Source: Mesocentrotus franciscanus | Taxonomy: Eukaryota; Echinodermata; Echinoidea; Camarodonta; Strongylocentrotidae | NCBI GenBank assembly: GCA_037976565.1 | Contig: CP137671.1 | Span: forward strand, 16,508,556 to 16,572,555 | Length of the DNA stretch: 64,000 nt | Direction of reading: 5' to 3' | Shown: in pieces, positions 24,351-34,850 of the stretch | Numbering within the stretch: the stretch's first letter is position 1 | Layout of the letters: each line of letters opens with the position of its first letter | Made by a program: the position numbers and the translations under genes | Notes under the pieces: generated by a model | Databases searched by the model: none | What the model was told of the DNA's origin: nothing | Seen by the model: only the letters and a program-made list of their open reading frames with translations

Positions 24351-25240
24351 TATGTTTTGATCGGCTCTCGAGTTTGCACGTTCTATAAGTCTACAGTTGG
24401 TTGTATGTTTATAATCTTGGGAAATTGTTTTGTATTGGTTTCTAGGGTAACAAATGATCAAATTAGAATTTAAAATGTATAACATGTTACAGAAAAGTAT
24501 TTGTGTTTAGTGGTTTATTATTTTTGTCTTAATTCATCTCCTTCCTCTCTTCTTTTCCTCCTTCTTGATCACCCTATTGTTTCATTTCATATTATTTATT
24601 TCTGAACTCTAAATATTATGATACCCATCTTCCTTCACTTGTATTTATTTGAACTTAAACTTTAAACAAGCAATATGATTTTGTTGTTCTTTTTTCCCTG
24701 TTTAACACTTTTTGTTACCTAATTTCGATTATTTCGCTTAAAATCTATCACAATCACTAACATAATAATTTATGGCGCATAATATGTGAACGCAAAGTAG
24801 CCATAGCGTGAAAGGCGAGTTTATTAGTTTAATAGAGAGGGGAATGGGTGGGAGTGGGGTCGAGGAACAAAGGGAAGCATTATCCCGTGTGTTGTTCGTG
24901 ACATCCATTCAATACACTACTGTTTAATACCCCATGTAGGCCGGCGGGGTAGGGCAAAGGCAACTTTGAATGCTCAAAGGAACAATGTCAAAGGTGAAGA
25001 GGAAGCGTTATCCCGTGTATTGTTCGTGACATCCATTCAATACACTACTGTTTAATACCCCATGTAGGCCGGCGGGGTAGGGCAAAGGCAACTTTGAATG
25101 CTCAAAGGAACAATGTCAAAGGTGAAGAGGAAGCGTTATCCCGTGTATTGTTCGTGACATCCATTCAATACAGTACTGTTTAGTACCCCCTTGGCCTTGT
25201 AGGCCGGCGGGGTATGGCAAAGGTATATTTGAATGCTGGA
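24351..25240. repeat. Segmental repeat unit P-Q-R, first copy
   Basis: Three blocks recur elsewhere in this order. P (24,351-24,473) contains GATCGGCTCTCGAGTTTGCA. Q (about 24,525-24,880) contains GCGCATAATATGTGAACGCA. R is a 128-bp tandem repeat (24,876-25,230) containing ATCCCGTGTATTGTTCGTGA and AGGCCGGCGGGGTAGGGCAA in about 2.8 copies. Further copies lie at 25.6-26.0, 26.9-27.3 and 31.2-31.9 kb. No coding signal. Confidence 0.8.
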
Positions 25241-25267
25241 GATGCCATTGTTATACCTCTATTATTA

Positions 25268-26040
25268 CGTATACTATACGCCGATCAAAATATTTAATTA
25301 TTATATAGGTGACGCATAAACCCTCAAAACATATCTACTTTGATGAGGTGTTTCGTACATTATATGATCACATATATAAACACCTATAACATGTTCATAG
25401 CTCATAATCAGCACAAACTTACACTTGAGTGTTTATAAATCACTCAGATTTTGAAACATTTGTTCAAGTTTGTGTTTACATTAAACAAGAAATAAACACA
25501 TTGTGGGTGATAATAAACACGTCATATGTGTTATTCATCGTGTTTATAAATGAGAAAACTATGTTTAGGGATGTGCAATACACCCCGTTCAAGTACATGT
25601 ATTTACGTTTTAAGGGTTTAATGTCTCAATTATAATTACATGTTTTGATCGGCTCTCGAGTTTGCACGTTCTATAAGTCTACAGTTGGTTGAATTTTTAT
25701 ATTCTTGGGAAATTATTTTGTATTGGTTTCTAAGGTAACAAATGATCAAATGGAATTCATATTTAAAATTTAATTAAATTCAAATTTATTAATCATGCAC
25801 AAAATAACATGGTATAACAATCACTTTCCGGCTGTTTCTGCAAATATATAACCAAATTAACATACTTTCAATTAATGTGCGTGTTTAAGTGTTTATAAAG
25901 TGCGACAGAAAAGTATTTGTGTTAAGTAGTTTTCCAATGTATTATTTTGTCTCAAATCATCTCCTTCCTCCCTTTTTTCCTCCCTCTCGATTACTCATAT
26001 TGTTAATTTCATATTGTTTATTTCTGAACTCTAATGGATC
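25268..26040. repeat. Segmental repeat unit S-P-Q, second copy (Q truncated)
   Basis: S (25,268-25,640) contains GCCGATCAAAATATTTAATT and AGCTCATAATCAGCACAAAC and matches 30,838-31,214 closely. It is followed by P (25,641-25,760) and a shortened Q ending at the CTGAACTCTAA motif near 26,035. A peptide frame across S is a chance frame. Confidence 0.78.
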
Positions 26041-26374
26041 GGCGGCCTGTGATAAACGGTGGGGCTGACTAAAGTGAAAAGAGCTTTTCGTCGGCTATAA
26101 ACTATTTAATACTAGCTTTAACGCTATACACTGAACTCAACATCATGGACGAACATAGTATTTGATGGAAAGACTTACATGTACTTGGGCTATATATCAT
26201 TGCTCTTCTGTCAAATGATTGACAGTGAACATTTCACACAAATAATATGATGCATTTACTTCAATGAAACTCGATAAACATGTTCAATCACAATGTTAAT
26301 GAAAAGTAGCTATTATTATTGTCATAATCGTGAAGGTGGCTAATGTGCCTTTATCTTTCTAACTAATTAATCAG
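26041..26374. other. No gene recognised
   Basis: AT-rich unique-looking DNA between the truncated Q block and the LINE relic; possibly the upstream part of that relic, too decayed to read. Confidence 0.35.
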
Positions 26375-26672
26375 TTGATGTTCCAGATATATAGGCCCGA
26401 CATGTTGAGAGTAGTCAATTTTATGTTCTCGTATTTGCGCAATTTGCACCCCAACTTTTTAATAGATTGTTTTCAGGAGAATTGTTCTGTTGCACCTCTC
26501 AATTATATACTCCACCTGGCGACCCACTCACATTCGGATACCAAAATTTCATTACGTTCCTTATCAAACCATAATTACATAAAGTGATCCAAAGCTGTGG
26601 AATTATCGTCTTCAGTTTATTAGAAAAAGGCCATTCTTTATCAAGTTTAGAAAAGAATTACAAAGGATATAA
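26375..26672 (+). pseudogene. LINE ORF2 C-terminal relic
   Basis: The first frame (26,375-26,587) reads FMFSYLRNLHPNFLIDCF and then LATHSHSDTKISLRSL; the frame shifted by one continues from 26,589 with PKLWNYRLQFIRKRPFF and ends at TAA 26,670-26,672. This order (LHP, then an R.A.. segment, then the PKLWN block and a basic FRKELQ tail) is the conserved C-terminus of CR1/L2-group LINE ORF2 proteins; the LINE at 34.9 kb has the equivalent GPLLWNTLP block. One frameshift near 26,585 separates the halves. The reverse transcriptase proper is not detectable upstream. Identification rests on motif order. Confidence 0.65.
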
Positions 26673-26894
26673 TTCATAAAATCTCAAAACGTTTCAGAGG
26701 TTTCGTTTGCCCTTTCGTTTTTTTGTGTTATTGTTTCTTGGTTAATTTGTTTTATAGCAGTGTAAATGTGTTAAATTCTTTTGATTTCATAGATCTGAGG
26801 ACAGAACTTTGGAAGACTTTGGGTCTTTGTTTATTTTTTTCATGTTACTTTATTCTTTTATTGAAATCCCTCCTACGATCCTATTCTATTTTGT
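26673..26894. other. AT-rich, probable LINE 3' UTR
   Basis: T-rich DNA without a supported frame directly downstream of the LINE relic. No clear tail was found before the next Q block. Confidence 0.3.
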
Positions 26895-27310
26895 TTGTCT
26901 TAATATATCTCCTTCCCCCTTTTTTCCTCCCTCTCGATCACTCCTATTGTTTCATTTCGTATTGTTCATTTCTGAAATCTAAATATAATTTCCATTTTGC
27001 TTCGCTTGAATTAATGTCAACTTAAACTATAAACTAGCAATATGATTTTGTTGTCCTTCTTTCCCTGTTTGGTTATCTAATTTCGATTCTTTCGCTCAAA
27101 ATCTATGGCGCATAATATGTGAACGCAAAGTAGCCGTAGCGTCAAATGCGAGTTTATTAGTTTAATAGAGAGGGGAATGGGGAGGGGGGTCGAGGAACAA
27201 AGGCGAAGCGTTATCCCGTGTATTGTTCGTGACATCCGTCCAATACACTACTGTTTAATACCCCCATGTAGGCCGGCGGGGTAGGGCAAAGGCAACTTTG
27301 AACCCTCAAG
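26895..27310. repeat. Segmental repeat unit Q-R, third copy
   Basis: Q (26,895-27,205) again includes GCGCATAATATGTGAACGCA; it is followed by a single R unit (27,206-27,310) with AGGCCGGCGGGGTAGGGCAA. The copy lacks S and P. Confidence 0.75.
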
Positions 27311-27570
27311 ATGCCATTGTTACCCCGACAGATTCAGCCGGATAGCCGCCTCACAAACGAGAATAAAAATCAAAGACTCGACCAGTGCGTGCGTTCAGCG
27401 GCACGTACAATGCGTGTTCGTTCAAGCCTGGCCAGTGGCTTCGACGAGCAGGAACATAGCGCTTGCGCAGATCATACAGCTAAGTTACGTAAGAGGAACA
27501 ATCGACGTGGCCGAGGGTAAAGGTCGTTGTCATGGTTATAAACTCCAACAATAGAAGAGCGGAAGGGTAT
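27311..27570. repeat. GC-richer segment, partly duplicated at 30.37 kb
   Basis: A 69-codon open frame (27,311-27,520) is arginine-rich and has no recognised domain. The right part (27,475-27,570), with GCTAAGTTACGTAAGAGGAA and TAAACTCCAACAATAGAAGA, is repeated at 30,371-30,465. The higher GC relative to its neighbours could reflect an exon fragment or a transposon piece; I cannot decide, and no splice sites stand out. Confidence 0.4.
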
Positions 27571-27683
27571 AGATTTATTCACATTAATCCTTGTAAAGTG
27601 TACAACTCTACTTGTATATCGGGTTCAGATAACCCTTGGGGGTCTTGTTGTTTAGCAATCGTCGTTACTGTTTTCAAAGAATG

Positions 27684-27891
27684 TACACGGGATCACGTTC
27701 CGAAGTACTCCCAAATAAAAATTGTTATTAAACAAATAACGTAGAACCAGATTTTACCCTATTTGAAAGAATAATTCAAAGATATAACAATCCTGCAAGA
27801 TAAAGGAATGAGCAAAAAGATGTGATGATGCTAAATGTTTCAAACAGATGATTATGAGAAATCATGGTTTCTCTCTCTTTTCCTCTCTCTG

Positions 27892-27932
<41 letters not shown>

Positions 27933-29960
27933 CGCTTTCTCAGCGCCATTTTCCATCTTCATCTCTGGTACTGTTTTCCGTTCCGCTATTTGCTTTTATT
28001 CCGAAATTATTCCTTTCGATCTTGAGATAAATTATTATACCGTAACGATATGGAGAAGAAAAACACGGAACGAGCGCATTATGATATCGAAATAAGAAGA
28101 ATATTACTGTACAATAATTATAAAAAGTAAAACTTTTGAATGTAAATCATGATGAATGGAAACTAACTGAAAGAGTAATCTAGAGCGGGTGGGGTGGGGC
28201 TGATCGGAGAGACGAATAGCGTAATAATAAATAACAATATGCCCTACTTTCTCCCTCTCTCGTTTTCTCAATGTCGTTTTCCAGCTTCATATCTCGTAGT
28301 GTCTTCTGTTCCGCGATTTTTGATGAGATCGCGTTTCGACGTACTCCTAAATAAAAATAGCTGATCATAATTATAACGTAGAACTAAATTTGACCCTTTC
28401 TGAAATATTCATTCAAATATTTAACAACCATGTAAAAAGAATAAAGGAAAAATACAAATGTGATTTAGTAAAATGTCACAGACGAAAAGGTGACATGAGA
28501 AATGATTGTTTCTTTCTCTGTCTCTTTCTTTGTCTCTCACTCTTTATAGCTTTTTTTTCTTCTTTCTCTTTTTCTCTCTCTTTTTCTCTCTCTGTATTTC
28601 TCTCTCTCTCTCTCTTGCTCGCTTTTTCAGCTCCATTTGCCATCTTTATCCCTGGTACTGTTTTCCGTTCCGCTATTTGCTTTTATTCTGAAAGTATTCC
28701 TTTCGATCTTGAGATAAACTATTATACCATAAACTCGATATGGAGAAGGAAAACACGGAACGAGCGCCTGATGATATCGAAATAAGAAGAATATTACTGT
28801 ACAATAATTATACAAATTGTTGAGTGTAAATCATGATTAAAAAAAGAAACTAAAGAGGAAACCACAGCGGGGGCTGTGGGTATTGATCGGAGAGACAAAT
28901 AGCATAATAATAAATAACAATACGTCCAACTTCTCTCTCTCTCTCTCTCGTTTTCTCAACGTCATTTATTATCTTCATCTCTCATGGTGTTTTCTGTTCC
29001 GCGATTTTTTGATGAGATCGCGTTTCGACTTACTCCTAAATAAAAATAGCTGATCATAATTATAACGTAGAACCAGATTTGACCCTATCTGAAATATTCA
29101 TTCAAATCTAACAATCATGGAAAGATAAAGGAATAATAAAAATGTGACTTAGTAAAATGTCACAGACGAAAAGATGACATGAGAAATGATTGTTTCGCTC
29201 TCTGTATGTCTTTCTCTATCTCTCTTGCTCGCTTTCTCAGCGCCATTTTCTATCTTCATCTTTGGTACTGTTTTCCGTTCCGCTATTTGCTGTCATTCCA
29301 AAAGTATTCCTTTCGATCTTGAGATAAATTATTATACCATAACCTCGATATGGAGAAGGAAAACACTAACGAGCGCCTGATGATTTCGAAATGAGAAGAA
29401 TATTACTGTACAATAATTATAAAAAGTAAAACTTTTTAATGTAAGTCTGTATTGTATCAAAATGATATGAACAAACATGTTTATTATGCTATGATATTGA
29501 CGTTACTTATATACGTCGGACATTATACTTTAGCGAAAAGATATAAACAAACAAAAAGAAAGTAACTAACAAAAACATCAGAGCTGGGGGATCGGAGATT
29601 CGGAGAGACAAATATCATAATAATAAATACAGTACAGACTACGTCCAACTTTCTATCCCCCCCCCCTCTTTTTCTGTCTCTCTCCCACTGTCCGTATGTA
29701 TGTCTGTCTTTCTCTCTCTGTCTTTCTGTCAATGTCGTTTTCCATCTTCATCTTTCATGTTGTTTTCTATTCCGACATTTGCTAGTATGCCGGCATCATT
29801 CCTACCTTGAAATAAATTATTATAACATATCCCTGATAATGTACACATATACCTTATATTTATTATAGGGAACGAAAATGGGGTCGAAATGAGAAGAATA
29901 CTACTGTACAAAAATTATAGAAAGTAAAATTTTGATTTTGAATGTAAATCTTTGTTGCGT
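27684..29960 (+). repeat. Tandem module of ~640-690 bp, about four copies
   Basis: Copies start near 27,684, 28,326, 29,017 and (partial) 29,520. Shared landmarks are a CTCCTAAATAAAAATAGCTG-like start, GTAAAATGTCACAGACGAAA, a (CT)n run, CAGCGCCATTTTCCATCTTC, TTTCCGTTCCGCTATTTGCT, TTCGATCTTGAGATAAATTA and GAAGAATATTACTGTACAAT. The (CT)n run lengths differ between copies. Serine/leucine-rich frames across the CT runs are low-complexity artefacts. The module also exists inverted at 23.6-24.2 kb. Confidence 0.82.
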
Positions 29961-30837
29961 CAAATAAAATGATACGTTCATTTATGTTATTGACAGAAAT
30001 AATATACATCGGACATTATACTTTAGCACAAAAGGGTTATCTAGAAGAAGGTGGACAACATTAAAGAGAAAGAATAAAACTTTCTCTTTTATTTAAAAAA
30101 ATGAATAACATAATACCCAACCAAAACCGAAGAAATCTTGAAAAGGGAGACAAGAAAAATATGAAAAGGACACAACAAATTGTTAAAAAAGATTTAATTC
30201 TAGAGCAGAAGATGATAAGGGAAACGTAATAGTTTGTAAGTATTGGCAAATTTTGACAATTATAGTTTGTATGTATTGACAAAGTATATACAACCAAAAA
30301 ATGACATAGAAATATTTGAAAGTATTTTAGACCTATATAGAATACACGAAAAGAGTTATGTCTTAGGCCCCTACAGCTAAGTTACGTAAGAGGAACAATG
30401 AACGTGGCCATGGGTAAAGTTCGTTGTCATGGTTGTAAACTCCAACAATAGAAGAACGGAAGTAAGGCATTAGGGTTCGTGCCGTCATAAGCTTCTACAG
30501 GGCGAGCGCGGATTACGCTGCTCCCAATGAGGTACTAGCAGTATCAGTATTCTGTGTATGGAAAGGTCTCAAGCGAAAGTCAATATTTGTGGGACAGACA
30601 TTGCGGAGCTGTATACGCAGCTGCTATACGAATTTCATGTGAGAGAAAACTTGACATGCTTATGAAAAGTACAATTATAATGAATAATATGAAAGTACAA
30701 AAACAGGAGCAATGGAAAATGATATTATATACTTTGAAAATACCTCAAATCCACTAGTTTAGAGAATTAGTGGCAGAGAAAGGCAATTTTAGGCTTGTAA
30801 AGACGCGTCATTCACCTACCTAGGAACGGGTTAATAC
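29961..30837. other. No gene recognised; one duplicated patch
   Basis: AT-rich DNA. 30,371-30,465 repeats part of 27,475-27,570. The short frame at 30,554-30,757 shows no domain and no splice context. Confidence 0.4.
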
Positions 30838-31898
30838 GTACACTATAAGCCGATCAAAATATTTAATTATATATAGGTGACGCATAAACCCTCAAAACAT
30901 ATCTACTTTGATAAGGTGTATCGTACATTATATGATCACATATATAAACACCTATAACATGTTCATAGCTCATAATCAGCACAAACTTACACTTGAGTGT
31001 TTATAAATCACTCAGATTTTGAAACATTTGTTCAAGTTTGTGTTTAACTTAAACACAATATAAACGCATATGGGTGATAATAAACACGTCATATGTGTTA
31101 TTCATCGTGTTTTAAGTGTTTATAAATGAGAAAACTATGTTTAGGGATGTGCAATACACCCCGTTCAAGTACATGTATTTACGTTTTAAGGGTTTAATGT
31201 CTCAATTATAATTACATGTTTTGGTCGGCTGTCGAGTTTGCACGTTCTATAAGTCTACAGTTGGTTGTATGTTTATAATCTTGGGGAAATTGTTTTGTAA
31301 CAAATGATCAGATGGAATTTAGAATTAAAATGTGCGTGTTTAAGTGTTCATAAAGTGTTACAGAAAAGTATTTGTGTTTAGTGGTTTCCAATGTATTTTT
31401 TTGTCTTAATTCATCTCCTTCCTCCCTCTCGATTACTCTTATTGTTTCATTTCATATTGTTTATTTCTGAACTCTAAATATGATACCCATCTTCCTTCAC
31501 TTGCATTTATGTCAACTTAAACTATAAAGTAGCAATATGATTTTGTTGTTCTTTTTTTCCTGTTTAACACTTTTTGGTTATCTAATTTCGATTCTTTCGC
31601 TCAAAATCTATCACAATCACTAACATAATAATTTATGGCGCATAATATGTGAACGCAAAGTAGCCATAGCGAGAAGGGGAGGGGAGGTCGAGGAACAAAG
31701 GGGAAGCGTTATCCCGTGTATTGTTCGTGACATCCATTCAATACACTACTGTTTAATACCCCCATGGAGGCCGGCGGGGTAGGGCAAAGGCAACTTTGAA
31801 TGCTCAAAGGAACAATGTCAAAGGTGAAGAGGGAAGCGTTATCCCGTGTATTGTTCGTGACATCCATTCAATACACTACTGTTTAGTACCCCATGTAG
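30838..31898. repeat. Segmental repeat unit S-P-Q-R, fourth and most complete copy
   Basis: S (30,838-31,214), P (31,214-31,320), Q (about 31,400-31,700) and R (31,701-31,898; two units with a 130-bp period) occur in order. This copy shows that S-P-Q-R is the original tandem unit, of which the earlier copies are truncated versions. Confidence 0.8.
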
Positions 31899-32673
31899 GG
31901 GTATCTACGACATTCTACGACCTTCTTTATTACCTCTCTACTTCCCACTTTTTTATCTTTTCCTTTTATTTCCCCTCATCTCTTTCTCTCGCCACGACCT
32001 TCTTTTATTTCCTCTCTATAATATATATCTCTCCCTCTCTCCATCTTCTTTTATTTCCTCTCTACATTTTCTCTCACTCTCTCGCCCTCTCTCTCTCCCT
32101 CCCTCTCTCTATCTTCTTTTATTTCCACGCTATATCTCTCTCTATCTTCTTTTATTTCCTCTCTGAATCTCCCTCTCTCTCTCTCTCTCTCTATCATCTC
32201 CTTTTATTTCCTCCCTACATCTCTCTCTCTCTCTCTATCATCTCCTTTTTTTTCCTCTCTACATCTCTCTCTCTCCAATCTCCTATATATATATTTATAT
32301 ATCTCTCTCTTCTCCTTTTATTTTCAATCTCTCTCTATCTTCTCCTTTTATTTCCGCTCTACATCTCTCTCCCTCTCGCTCTCTTTCCCTATTTCCTCTC
32401 TACATATCTCTCTCTCTCCCTCTCGCTCGCTATCTTCTGTTATTTCCGCTCTACATCTCTCTCCTCTTCTATCTTCTTTATTTCCTCTCTACATCCTCTC
32501 TCTATCTACGACCTTCTTTTGTTGGTCTCACTCTATTATCTTCTCCTTTTATTTCCCCTCTACATCTCTTTTTCTCGCTACGACCTTCCTTTATTTCCTC
32601 TCTATAATATATCTCTCTCCCTCTCTCTATCTTCTTTTATATCCTCTCTACATATTTTCTCTCACTCTCTCTC

Positions 32674-32705
<32 letters not shown>

Positions 32706-32927
32706 CTCTATCTTCTTTTATTTCCACGCTATATCTCTCTCTATCTTCTTTTATTTCCTCTCTACATCTGTCTCTCTCTCTCTATCTATCTATCATCTCC
32801 TTTTATTTCCCCTCTACATCTCTTTCTCTCGCTACGACCTTCCTTTATTTCCTCTCTATAATATATCTCTCTCCCTCTCTCTATCTTCTTTTATATCCTC
32901 TCTACATATTTTCTCTCACTCTCTCTC

Positions 32928-32963
<36 letters not shown>

Positions 32964-33540
32964 TTTATTTCCACGCTATATCTCTCTCTATCTTCTTTTA
33001 TTTCCTCTCTACATCTCTCTCTCTCTCTATCTATCTATCATCTCCTTTTATTTCCTCTCTACATCTCTCTCTCTCTCTCTCCGATCTCCTGTAATTATAT
33101 ATATTTATATATCTCTTTCTTCTCCTTTTATTTTCAATCTCTCTCTCTATCTTCTCCTTTTTTATTTCCGTTCTACATCTCTTTCCCTCTCGCTCTCTTT
33201 CCCTATTTCCTCTCTACATATATCTCTCTCCCTCTCGCTCGCTATCTTCTGTTATTTCCACTCAATATCTCTCTCCTCTTCTATCTTCTTTATTTCCTCT
33301 CTAGCCCCCTCTCTCTCTATCTACGAACTTCTTTTATTACCTCTCTACGTCTCACTCTATTACCTTCTCCTTTTATTTCCCCTTTACATCTCTTTCTCTC
33401 GCTACGACCTTCTTTTATTTCCTCTCTATAATATATCTCTCTCCCTCTCTCTCTTTCTTCTTTTATTTCCTATCTACATTTTTCTCTCACTCTCTCTCTC
33501 GCCCTCTCTCTCTCCCCTCTCTCTTACTCGCTATTTCAGA
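31899..33540. repeat. CT-rich array with higher-order structure
   Basis: About 1.6 kb of CTCTCT, TATCTTCTTTTATTTCCTCT and CTACATCTCT units. A longer motif around CTCGCTACGACCTTC (or CTCGCCACGACCTTC) followed by CTCTATAATATATCTCTCTC recurs at about 31,981, 32,568, 32,821 and 33,390, so the array is organised in blocks of ~250-590 bp. The long serine/leucine/phenylalanine frame at 31,796-33,094 is a translation of this low-complexity DNA and is not a gene. Confidence 0.92.
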
Positions 33541-34552
33541 TTTCGCTACTATATAGTTTCTAGTAGGAGTTTGTCGCAACAAATTTCTGCTCTTATATAT
33601 GAGAGCATAAAATCGCTATATTTGCGAGATTGTTGTTTCCCTCCTCTTTTCCTTTTTTCTTTCCCTTTCCTTCCTTCTCTCTTATTTTTGTGATGGGGGC
33701 AACAGCCTGGGAGGCAAGGCCCTTTCGGTCCCCTGATCTCCTTTTCCCCATTTTCTTTTCTTCTTCCTCTTCTTTCTTTCCCTTTCTCTCCTCTTTCCCT
33801 TTCCTTCTTTTCCTTCTGTCTCTCTCTTTTTCTTTTTCTTTGCGGGGGCAAGGCCCGCCTGCCCCTGGATCCGCCTCTGTGGAACATTCCCTCCTTAAAT
33901 GACCCTCCTCGACACATCCAAAACAAACCCCGGGCGCAGGCGACTGCGTATCCCCGCGTACCGCCTAGAGCTGCCGCGATCTTCTCTAAGCTCTTCTCTA
34001 GGCCGGAAATACGGGTATCCAGACTTTTCGCTAAACTGGATATACGGTTATTTACTAGTGTTAATGTTAGTGGCCACTAAGGCCCATTAGTGACTATAAA
34101 AACATATGCTCTTCATGGCTATTTGGGAATGTGTCAGTTTGCAACAGAAATGGAGAAACGCGCATTTTATTGAAAATCATGTGATATCACGAACATTTAT
34201 AAATCACAAAATAAGTCATGGTTTAATTTTTTTTTTTTTTTGGGGCTAGTGCTCCCCCAAGCCCCACCAGTACGCCAGTGATCTAGGACCAGGTCATTGC
34301 ATCTCATATCCGTTTAACTGAAGTTAAATTACTCTCATCGTTAATTCCACGATGTCATATCATACTTCTCAACATATAAGTATGATACTACCCCCTCTCT
34401 CCCTTGTTAGGTCAATGTATCGATTATTCACTAAATCACCGAGTAATGTTTTCCTTTTACATCTTTACGCAATGTACAACTTTACACAATGTACATCTTT
34501 ACGGTAATGTACATCTTTACGTAATGTACATCTTACAACGTACAATAAGTCT
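33541..34552. other. CT-rich flank with transposon-end fragments
   Basis: 33,630-33,840 is again CT-rich. At 33,864-33,879 the sequence CCTGGATCCGCCTCTG is, inverted, CAGAGGCGGATCCAGG, a hAT-like terminus, but no left partner was found. At 34,240-34,277 a similar GC-rich end follows a 15-T run. At 34,460-34,535 a ~17-bp AATGTACATCTTTACGT-like repeat is present three to four times. No gene. Confidence 0.45.
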
Positions 34553-34850
34553 CAAAAGAATTCAATTCAATTCAATTCAATTTATTTCATTCAGTTAAAA
34601 AGACAACATTTCATATAACAATCAAATATATAACATAAAACAAACATTAAGAACATATTAGACAAAGACATAAAATAAACTGAATAGGTTGCAACCTGAC
34701 AGGAAACATAATCCTTATATAAAGGTTGACCCTTTTTTTAAAAATTAAAAATATGAAATATATTCGCTACTAAACATTATACAATACGCAAATCAAGACA
34801 ACGAATAAACATACAAACAAACAAATAAAATATGTCTTGAATTCAAATGA

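Noticed and set aside
27311..27520. Arginine-rich 69-codon frame in a GC-richer patch
   Set aside because: It lies in duplicated, repeat-rich DNA with no splice sites or recognised domain; kept only as a repeat segment.
31796..33094. 432-codon open frame, the longest in the window
   Set aside because: It is entirely serine/leucine/phenylalanine/tyrosine from CT-rich repeats; no start context, splice sites or domain.
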